Of a stretch of 12,914 nt of DNA, positions 6,261 to 12,914 are shown one piece after another. The notes beneath the pieces are model-generated. The model made no database searches. It was not told the origin of the DNA and saw nothing but the letters and a program-made list of their open reading frames with translations. The stretch lies in the NCBI GenBank assembly GCA_933822405.4, contig CAKOGP040001940.1, positions 1-12,914 on the forward strand. Reading direction: 5' to 3'. The stretch comes from Cylindrotheca closterium. Lineage: Eukaryota > Bacillariophyta > Bacillariophyceae > Bacillariales > Bacillariaceae. Made by a program: the position numbers and the translations under genes. The stretch's first letter is position 1. Each line of letters starts with the position of its first letter.

Positions 6261-7830
6261 TCAAGCCTCCCAAATACCACAGAACAATTCAATGTCCAAC
6301 AGTTGATAGGCACAGCCACGTTTCAGGAACCACGACATCTTGCAGCGTTGAACAGCACGCTCATTTCCAGATCGTATCACAGCCACGCAAGCCAAATATA
6401 AAGTAGCCTTTCCACTGGACTGGGTATCCCCTTTGGAGTACGTAGGTTGTGTACATGTTTGACCCTCCATGCTGGCATCAAGCGTGTTTCGGAATCCTTT
6501 ATCGAATATCTTGTTGAATGGTTCCTTCGAAGAACTATCAGCCTCTGAAAACTTCCGTTGCTCCACCAGTATTTCTGAGTCTTTAATCATCTGCGAATCT
6601 GTGATTCTTCCAGTCATTAGAGGCATTCCTCGTATCCACCAGCGAAGTTGATTGCTGACTCCTGCCTTGACGCACGTTGTACCATAGTAGTCACTGAAAA
6701 GTGCTCGTTGGAGTTCTGACTTCGATGGACAAGGTAAAGGAATGCCTGTTGCATCATGCATCACAACTCTCTCTCTCCAGTGGCTGGATTGAAATACTCA
6801 TCCCATTTTCTGTCACGAAAGGTTGCGTCTTCCTCATAGCTAGCATACATGGGCCACTGGTCTCGTGTGCCAAGCTCAAGCGACAACTTTTTCAACAGGA
6901 TCTTTCCAAGGGGCTTCTGTGAGGTCTTGTACATCTTCTCATAGTCTTGCCACCTACCACCAGTTGTGAAACTGTACTTGAACTCAAAGTAAAACAACCA
7001 CTCTTCAAGCCAAGTGAGTTTGGAACATGTTTTGAATAGACGATCCAAATCACCACCGCACACAACAATCGCGTAGGAGAGGAGGCTTGGAAAATCTCGG
7101 AATCCGGTACGGCACTTTACTTCCATGGAAGTTAGATCGTTTGGTTTGATAGACAGGCGCCTGGCCTTTTCCCTGTTTCTGCTTGGAACTTGGTCCTCTT
7201 GCTGCTGTTTTTCTGGTGCCAGAAAGTCCATTGCTGCTCCACAGTGTACATCTAGGCCAGCAGCTTCTACCAAACGCTGGTTGATGTCTCTTCCACCGGT
7301 ATGCTTGTTCCATGGGTCGTGTTTTTGTAAGAAGCAGCAGAACTCTTCATATTTTCAGTGAAATCCGGAGGAAGCCCGTTCTGCCGCTGCTGCTTCCTTT
7401 CCTTCGAATTCATTGTTCTCATCAATGCCTTCTTTGGGGCAAGAATTTCTTTGGTTGGATTAGCATGGTTGATTAATTTAGCCAGAGAAGAGCGGAGTTC
7501 CATCAGTTGAATTCGGAGGCGATCCTTTTGTGTGACACGGTCCTGATGGGCCCTTTTCGAATCATGCCGATTTGGACCATCAACATCTAGGATCACATCT
7601 ATTCCTTTATCTGCAAAGCACTACGCAATTGACAAGACTGCTCTAGCTGGGTCCTTGCTCAAAAAGAGATGTGCGAGCAGAGATACATCAATTGAGATTC
7701 TTGGTTGGATCCTGGAGGTGAGGTTGTTTTCTCGACGGAGCCTATGCAGCTGCTCCAATACGAAGATGATAATATGAAAGTTGACATTGGAAGACTTCCA
7801 AAGGACGCTATTTTGACCGTTGATCCCCAT
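6261..7830 (-). pseudogene. DDE transposase with FEN1/XPG-like N-terminus, broken by three lesions
   Basis: Read from 7830 downwards, the frame starts MGINGQ and reaches ISIDVSLLAHLF, then a TAG (7621-7623). The same frame continues with CFADKGIDVILDVDG and DSKRAHQDR. MGI, IDxS and the hydrophobic-DG-K-R block occur in the order seen at the N-terminus of FEN1/XPG nucleases, where both Asp residues bind metal. A one-base frameshift near 7345 leads to HDPWNKHTGGRDINQRLVE. After about 170 residues including LTWLEEWLFYFEF and QWPMYASYEED, a two-base expansion in a GAGAGAGAG run near 6770 shifts the frame again. The last 167 residues carry the DDE triad: Asp in MHDATGI, Asp in IFDKGFR (84 residues on), Glu in GNERAVQR (47 further). 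The DDE part resembles Harbinger/DDE_Tnp_4-like transposases. The DDE call is firm; the nuclease-like call is weaker inference. Palindromic repeats lie on both sides. Confidence 0.75.
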
Positions 7831-7983
7831 CTTGCATGAGCCGCACGAATTATGCCGGAAGTGGCGCCATGATCATTTGCAGTTTTATTTATTTTTTCTA
7901 ATCGTGGCATTTTTCCGAAAAACGGGCGTGTGTTACAAATTCGTAGCCCCAATGATTTTACTTTCCTGGGTATGACAAGACGG

Positions 7984-8096
7984 GCGGCTGGTGGACGATT
8001 GTACAAAAAGGTAGACAGCTTGTCGGTGAACATATTTAACCCATCTTAATTGATTAGACGATTCTAGATTTCCTGGTGGACGGCTGGGTTGGTTAC
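7984..8096. repeat. Degenerate palindromic repeat units beyond the transposase
   Basis: 7984-8027 contains GGCGGCTGGTGGACGATTGT followed by GACAGCTTGTC, and 8073-8096 contains GGTGGACGGCTGGGTTGG. These resemble the spacer-plus-palindrome units of 5192-5800; in reverse complement GACAAGCTGTC equals 11 bases of the unit at 5224-5254. They place related repeats on both sides of the transposase pseudogene. Unit symmetry makes their orientation ambiguous. Degeneracy means the match should be treated as probable only. Confidence 0.5.
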
Positions 8097-8161
8097 GAGC
8101 TTCTCTAGTTATAATGAAGCTTCACATACATTATACAACACGCAAAGTAGATGTGTGTATC

Positions 8162-9840
8162 CTAGTACAGACGCTTCTGGTAACTGTGCAAACCGTGCAC
8201 ACCGCCTTCCTTTTGCGCAGCTGGAGATCGAATCTCGAAGCGCAGTCTGTTGCTGTAGAGCTTTTCCCTAGCATCATCTAAACTCTTCACCCCTGCATCT
8301 TGCAAACCGTGACGAACACCTTGCATGAGGTACGGAATGTAACGCTGTAAGGTTCCTTTGTCCGTGACTGCGCCACTAACACCTTGCGCCACCTTCACAG
8401 CTGTTTTGGCTGTGTCCCAAACATAGCGCTTCTCGCCTCCTTGATTCATGGCTTCGATACTTCCCATACCTCTGTAACGTTTCAAGCGTACACCGTCTTG
8501 GTAGAAATACTCTCCAGGTGCTTCATCCGTACCTGCAAGCATGCTACCCATCATGACGCACCCAGCACCAAGGCAAAGCGCCTTCGTGATATGACCAGTT
8601 GATTTGATCCCACCGTCTGCTACGATTGGGATACCAAACTTTCTGGCATACTTGGAAACGTGATATACCGCACTCGCTTGTGCTCGTCCAACAGCACAAA
8701 CCTCTTGTGTAGTACAGATGGATCCAATTCCCATTCCAACCCGAAGTCCGTCGACACCAGCTTCAATAAGATGGTGAGCTTGTGAGGGTGTGACAACGTT
8801 TCCCCCAATCACGTCAACTTCCGGGTGTGTTGACTTGAGATGTTGAACCATCTCGATTTGGTAAGTTGAGTCTCCTTGTGACGAATCGACAACAATGACA
8901 TCTACACCAGCGTCGACCAGAAGCTTGGCCCGTATTTTATCATCTGGACGTGTGCCAATCGATGCACCGCAAAGGAGCTGTTTGTTCACAGAATCTTTAG
9001 ATGCACGTGGGTTGTCTCGATTTTTTTGCAAATCTGTCCTTGCAATGAGTGCAACAAGTTCATCTTTTTCGTTCACCACGGGAAGTTTTCCTTTCTTGCT
9101 TTCTTTTAGCATTTTGTTCGCCTCTTCAAGGCTTACACCATCTTTTGCACATGCCAATCGATCACGTGAGGTCATGAATTCCTTTACCTTAACGGAAGGG
9201 TCTTCAATGAAAGACGTGTCTCGGTTGGAGATGATTCCAACCAATCTTCCCCCCATCTTTCCATTATCAGTCACTGGAAAAGACGAAAATCCTAGTGATT
9301 GCTTTGTTCGATAAACCTCTTCCAGAGTGCTCTCAGGGCTCAAACAAACAGGGTCAAGAATGAATCCATTCTTGAACTTCTTTACTCGCCTTACTTCAGT
9401 AGCCTGGTCTTCGGCTTTCATGTTCGAGTGGATGATTCCAATTCCTCCTTGCAGCGCCATCGTAATCGCCATCTTGTGCTCAGTGACAGTGTCCATAGGC
9501 GAAGAAACAAATGGGACTTGAAGTTCAATGTTACGAGTGAGCTTAGTTGAGATGTCAACATCACCAAGTGAGAAAGAGATGTGTCCGGGCATCACAATAG
9601 TATCATCGTATGTATAAGCGACACAAGCCGGGTTCTTCACGAACACTTGTGTTGCAGTGTACCTTTGGAAATTTTCGACGGAAAGGTGGTGAGTCGAATT
9701 CAATATTGGAGACTGAAAGTCGTTTGTGCAAGCCAAAAAGCGCCTTACCCTTCAGCACCTGAGTTCAGAGTCTCTTCATCGACATCTGTGAGTTTGAGCC
9801 TCTTTTCTCCATTCGAAACATATCCATTTGCAGTCGACAT
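8162..9840 (-). CDS. Inosine-5'-monophosphate dehydrogenase (IMPDH)
   Basis: IMPDH oxidises IMP to XMP with NAD+, the committed step of guanine nucleotide synthesis in the cytosol, working as a tetramer. I read complement(join(8162..9662,9749..9840)), 530 residues, close to the eukaryotic norm of about 514. Exon 1 starts at ATG 9840 ([10 protein letters not shown]); exon 2 joins in phase to give AEGYTATQVF, the expected N-terminal block, then [11 protein letters not shown]. Two CBS domains span about residues 130-250. The catalytic half has VVDSSQGDS, the active-site Cys347 in [24 protein letters not shown] and the flap motif RYRGMGS. The C-terminus [11 protein letters not shown] is typical of eukaryotic enzymes. 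One oddity is GMGIGSIC where most relatives have GMGSGSIC. No frameshift or stop is seen, so it is likely functional. Beginning instead at ATG 9736 would give 524 residues with a non-homologous start and is rejected. Confidence 0.96.
9663..9748 (-). other. Spliceosomal intron in the IMPDH gene (86 bp)
   Basis: On the minus strand the donor is GAAGG|GTAAGGCG and the acceptor TTCCAAAG|GTACAC. Splicing completes a Gly codon (GG+G) and joins AE-G-YTATQVF in frame. Without splicing the exon 1 frame ends at TAA overlapping the donor (GGGTAA). The short phase-2 GT-AG intron is normal for diatoms. The acceptor has only a weak pyrimidine tract; CAG at about 9711 is an alternative acceptor but would give the wrong protein start. 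Confidence 0.85.
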
Positions 9841-10015
9841 GGTTCCTTTTTCTTCGGTTTTTGTGAAACACTGAAATTTGATGGTGATCGTCGCAATTTC
9901 TGGTTGGTGGGAAAGGTTCGTACCGGTACGGTGTTCCCATCAAAAAAATTTTGATCGTGGGCCAGCAGACAGACGGCTTATTGCGCAAGGAGTCTCACGC
10001 ACAAGTTGAAAGTCA
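9841..10015 (-). promoter_or_regulatory. IMPDH upstream region with a 12-bp palindrome
   Basis: Only 175 bases separate the IMPDH ATG from the end of element copy B, so the core promoter and 5' UTR must lie here or inside the element. The clearest feature is the perfect palindrome CGTACCGGTACG at 9919-9930, about 80-90 bp upstream of the ATG. The sequence just before the ATG is AGGAACC, A/C rich as in eukaryotic start contexts. No clear TATA box is seen. Confidence 0.4.
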
Positions 10016-11703
10016 TAATCCTACGGATTACAGGCGCCGCCTCCACTTGACTCGATGTCTAGCGTGATTGGCCTAGGATGATTGCATACTACGAATTTGT
10101 ACCAAACGAGATTATGCCAGTCCTCCATACGTAAGTAAGAGATGTAGGTTTGGCATCGTAAGCTTGGTAACTAGAATTAGGACCGGATTTGGAAACGGGA
10201 ATCGGATATTCGACTCAATGGACTCAAACGTGACACAAATTTGGGACCTGGATGGTACCGAGCATTTGGTGCAGAAGAGATAAATCAGGCCAAGGAATGG
10301 TATGCGATCGCTTCCGGAGGAAACGGAAGAAAGGGCCAATACACTAGCGAGTGCATGGAGTGGGAAAAAGAAAAAGAAAAGAAAGAAAATTGTGGATGGC
10401 TGGGGCATCATATAAAAGGGAGTGGAAAAGTTGCGTGAGGTAGCAAGGTAGTTATATAAGAAATGTAGTTGCATCGATCATTGTGATGGCATCATTTTGT
10501 TGCATGCACAGATGGGCGACGTTGCGCAGGTATGCCATAAAGGCATCGGATTTCCATCGGAGGAGGAACTTGATCTGGTCAGTGGATGCTCCGGAGGTGT
10601 GGAGGAGGACACAGGCGCCAACTCGGATAGAGTGGGAAGAATACTGGATCTTGTCTTGTTTGGGGTCTAGGTTGTAGAGCGAACAAGCAACATGGCGCAT
10701 GACACGGGTGATTTCTGCGTCATGAAGGAAGAGGACGCGGGCGCCATCTTGGTATACCGCAAGGGGAACATTGGTTGTGGTGATGCCAATCAATCGGTCA
10801 AACCGGGAAAGGATGGAATGCATCCGACGGATGTAGCAACGGAGTGGGGACTTTTCACTGCGAATAAAAAGTTTTTCTTCCCCATGGTTACCATTCTTCT
10901 GATGAGAGAAACGCGTTTTGATGCGCCAAACAAGGTCCTCTGGATTCTGAAGGAAGGCGGAAATGGATACTTTGCGTTTGAACTTGTCGAAACAGGTAAC
11001 ATCTTTGACACAAAATGCAATGGAAATGCCGTCAAAGGTTGCTTGGTCGCCAATATTTTTGTTGGCGGAAGTTTGGGCATACTCGGACAGGCGGTGGCCA
11101 TCGAGGAGGCCGATACTGTTCCAGTCTTCACATGTTTTCCAGAGACCGTCTCGGTGGGCTTTGGTGTCGATATTGTGGTGCTCGAGGTGTTGTTGCATGT
11201 CGAGGGTGTAGGGCTCAAGTTTATTGGGAACTTTTTCATGGCGCTCCACTTCAGCAATGGTGGCATGAATATCGGGTGACATTTTGGTGTCGCTCGGGTT
11301 GTTGTATCGGGGATCACGACCGGTAAAAAGGCAGATAAAAGACGCGGCTGCATGGAGGTACTGCTTGATTGTGGCAGACTTGATGTATTGTCCTTTAATG
11401 GTGCGACCGGTAGTGAGTGCCACTGTGTAGAGTGCAAAGGTTGCGACGCGGCGTTCATGAGGGAAGTCGGGGCCATGCATTAAATAGTCCTCGCGCAGGT
11501 TCATAGCATAGCAAAACTTGAGGAAATGGAGTCCGCGAGAACGAAGTGTCCCAGATTTGCGGGGATCGTCGGTGGTGCCTGCTTTGGATTGGAGAATAGA
11601 CAGGAGCGCAGGACGGAGCAAAGTTCGGGACTCGGCTGGAAATAATTGTAGTTTCTCATCCAAGGTAAAGTGCGAAATGTCTGCAAAAGTAAGTGATGGT
11701 GAG
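10016..11703 (-). mobile_element. DIRS-like tyrosine-recombinase element, copy B (5'-truncated)
   Basis: Inverted relative to copy A and homologous to its 2990-4682. It retains the recombinase, the right-hand repeat and the terminal TAATCC/GGATTA palindrome at 10016-10030. It lacks the left repeat and RNase H: homology starts abruptly at 11703 (CTCACCATCA on the minus strand). By eye there are about 12 substitutions over the first ~285 bp, none over the next ~1,208 bp, and about 6 substitutions plus several small indels over the last ~195 bp. Its right end is 175 bp upstream of the IMPDH start codon. Confidence 0.85.
10106..10294 (-). repeat. Right repeat of copy B
   Basis: Reverse complement of 4404-4591 with a handful of changes, for example ATCTCGTTTGG where copy A has ATCTTGTTTGG, and TCTAG/ACGATG where copy A has TCGAG/AAAATG. 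It lies between the recombinase stop and the terminal palindrome. Confidence 0.85.
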
Positions 11704-11783
11704 CCTATACAAGTGGAATATTGATGTTGTGTACGATGCAGTAGGGAATAATGCAAGATGTCCCAAAGTACTGCATTCAACAC
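10452..11783 (-). CDS. Tyrosine recombinase of copy B, complete ATG-started ORF
   Basis: A 443-codon frame begins at ATG 11783. The first 27 or so residues (MLNAVLWDILHYS...) come from unique DNA outside the element; from GSPSLTFADISHFTLDEK onward the frame is element sequence. The catalytic set is intact: Arg231 (GHRLSEYAQ), His384 and Arg387 (HSIRVGA), Trp410 (RWKSDAF), Tyr418 (MAYLRN). The product should break and rejoin DNA through a 3'-phosphotyrosine link, as in DIRS-type integrases. Unlike copy A it has an ATG and no upstream RNase H frame, so truncation has by chance, or by selection, made a free-standing recombinase gene. Differences from copy A include Gly/Arg near residue 84, Ala/Asp at 93 and Thr/Ala at 124. 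Whether it is transcribed cannot be seen. Confidence 0.8.
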   Translation of the reverse strand: MLNAVLWDILHYSLLHRTQHQYSTCIGSPSLTFADISHFTLDEKLQLFPAESRTLLRPALLSILQSKAGTTDDPRKSGTLRSRGLHFLKFCYAMNLREDYLMHGPDFPHERRVATFALYTVALTTGRTIKGQYIKSATIKQYLHAAASFICLFTGRDPRYNNPSDTKMSPDIHATIAEVERHEKVPNKLEPYTLDMQQHLEHHNIDTKAHRDGLWKTCEDWNSIGLLDGHRLSEYAQTSANKNIGDQATFDGISIAFCVKDVTCFDKFKRKVSISAFLQNPEDLVWRIKTRFSHQKNGNHGEEKLFIRSEKSPLRCYIRRMHSILSRFDRLIGITTTNVPLAVYQDGARVLFLHDAEITRVMRHVACSLYNLDPKQDKIQYSSHSIRVGACVLLHTSGASTDQIKFLLRWKSDAFMAYLRNVAHLCMQQNDAITMIDATTFLI

Positions 11784-12180
11784 AGAATTCTCGTAGAAGT
11801 CGAATCAAGTTCTGTAAACAAGGGATTTTCCAAGGGAAAATCGTTGAACTCACGTTTGTGATTGAATCATCAATTCAAGCCAAACATTAATCAAATAGGA
11901 ACAATTTCACTCAAAGTATACCTAGACACAGGAGAACTATTGTCATGAAAGTGTTGTACAGTCGATTACAAATTTAGATTGCAGAGAGTTTGTTCTGAGC
12001 GCTAAAGGCACTCACGATAGAGCACATTTTGCTTAATTCTAACACTACTGATTCGTGATGGAGTATGAAGGCAGTGTGCGAGCCCAAGGTGGAAGAAGAC
12101 TTTTTCCAAAACGTCAATTCTCATTATGATTGTTGAAGAACAAGAGGTAGATTACGTTTAGGGAAGACTTAGGGGTGTCG

Positions 12181-12255
12181 TTTCTCCACCGTGGAGAAAA
12201 AAATAATCTATTTCTCCACCATGGAGAAAAAATAATTTTATTTCTCCACCAGGAG
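12181..12255. repeat. 30-bp period palindromic triplet inside the inverted-repeat element
   Basis: TTTCTCCACC begins at exactly 12181, 12211 and 12241. Unit 1 is TTTCTCCAC-C-GTGGAGAAA (9-bp arms), unit 2 is TTTCTCCA-CCA-TGGAGAAA (8-bp arms), and unit 3 has lost its right arm (CCAGGAGC). Units 1 and 2 are separated by A-rich linkers AAAATAAT(C/T)TA. Confidence 0.85.
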
Positions 12256-12547
12256 CTAATATGGCAACAAAGGTTTCACACTGGCGATCATTCATCAGTT
12301 GACGATCGCTGGAACACCCGGGATCGACTGTGGGAATTCTGATGTCTTTCAATGGGCGATCCGTGCCTTAAATATATTTCAGTTTTTAAACAATATCATT
12401 TTCCCAGAACAACTTATTTTCGATATTTTCTGATGCTAATTCTGTAAATAACAACGGGTCATTTGATGGTTGCAGAGTCATTAAGAAACTTCGAATTCCA
12501 AATCATATCAATAGACGGAATCCTGAAGTTGGAAGTTATAACTCATT

Positions 12548-12596
12548 GCGAAGGAATCCTTGAGTTATAACTCAAACGTGTGAGTTTTTACTCACC
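12548..12596. repeat. TGAGTTATAACTCA palindrome and TGAGTTTTTACTCA relative
   Basis: TGAGTTATAACTCA (about 12561-12574) is a perfect 14-bp palindrome; shortly after, TGAGTTTTTACTCA is an imperfect copy with the same arms, and GTTATAACTCA also occurs at about 12534. These sit in the non-coding middle of the inverted-repeat element. Confidence 0.6.
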
Positions 12597-12914
12597 AAGC
12601 CGAGCTTCCCCCTTTTCCAAAAGCGTTGTGGAAATTCGAGCCGGCGGACCAACGACTACTTTTGCCAAAAGATACAGTACTGTACTTTTCCAGATCCAAA
12701 CTCTATAAAAAATCTTGTCACGCAACATCATGACCACCAAGACCGCCAATAACGACCCAACAATGGCTACAAATGCCACCGCCGCAAAATGTTAGAATAA
12801 AGCAAAATGTGCTCTATCGTGAGTGCCTTTAGCGCTCAGAACAAACTCTCTGCAATCTAAATTCGTAATCGACTGTACAACACTTTCACGACAATAGTTC
12901 TCCTGTGTCTAGGT

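Larger units (their letters stand above)
11920..12914. mobile_element. Element with inverted repeats of at least 125 bp (right end cut by window)
   Basis: Bases 11920-12044 and 12790-12914 are inverted copies with three visible mismatches over 125 bp. The arm starts ACCTAGACACAGGAGAACT and ends near CTAACA. The right arm runs to the last base of the window, so the repeat may be longer. The ~745 bp between arms hold no gene: only ORFs of 63-64 codons, three 30-bp palindromic units at 12181 and a repeated GTTATAACTCA (about 12536 and 12561). Long arms with a non-coding middle fit a non-autonomous foldback or MULE-like DNA transposon. Target duplications cannot be tested here. The gap 11704-11919 shows no gene apart from the extreme N-terminal codons of the copy B ORF. 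Confidence 0.65.

Noticed and set aside
7921..7940. TACAAATTCGTAG shared with the right end of the DIRS-like elements (4592, 10089)
   Set aside because: A 13-base match between sites in a 13-kb window is expected about once by chance, and flanking bases do not match.
7659..8033. 124-codon minus-strand frame overlapping the transposase start
   Set aside because: It overlaps the FEN-like start in a different frame and shows no recognisable motif past the shared region; the frame starting MGINGQ continues in register with the downstream protein instead.
12588..12779. 63-codon minus-strand frame with a hydrophobic start
   Set aside because: Short, inside a non-coding inverted-repeat element, and without further support.

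Overview
The window looks like a repeat-rich stretch of a stramenopile nuclear genome, most likely a diatom. The evidence is an ordinary eukaryotic IMP dehydrogenase gene with one short GT-AG intron, surrounded by broken pieces of several transposon classes, including a solo LTR of Ty1/copia type and DIRS-like tyrosine-recombinase elements. The diatom assignment is inference from gene style and transposon mix; I cannot check it by search.

Layout. 1-700: palindromic and tandem short repeats, no gene. 702-1486: a possible small element bounded by inverted copies of a palindrome (core TTCAGCAGTACTGCTGAA), holding a broken conserved-looking ORF (826-1280, minus). 1746-4682: copy A of a DIRS-like element (RNase H remnant plus tyrosine recombinase, plus strand), with a 450-bp solo LTR (1895-2344) inserted in its left repeat and flanked by TACAT duplications. 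4723-5190: no gene seen. 5192-5800: clusters of ~31-bp palindromic repeats. 6261-7830 (minus): a DDE transposase pseudogene whose N-terminus resembles a FEN1/XPG nuclease; the same palindromic repeats reappear beyond it at 7984-8096. 8162-9840 (minus): IMP dehydrogenase, two exons, apparently intact, the only clear housekeeping gene. 10016-11703 (minus): copy B of the tyrosine-recombinase element, 5'-truncated and inverted relative to copy A. 11920-12914: an element with inverted repeats of at least 125 bp that runs off the window.

How it fits together. IMPDH, which supplies guanine nucleotides, sits between two inverted recombinase copies about 5.3 kb apart. The copies appear identical over about 1.2 kb in the middle and differ by several percent on both sides, which suggests a gene-conversion tract. 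Copy B has lost the RNase H part but gains an upstream ATG from flanking DNA, so it is the only copy with a complete ATG-started recombinase ORF carrying the full catalytic set. The most unusual points are the nuclease-like plus DDE fusion, the palindromic repeats flanking it, the conversion signature, and the overlapping, mutually exclusive hairpins at 131-256.
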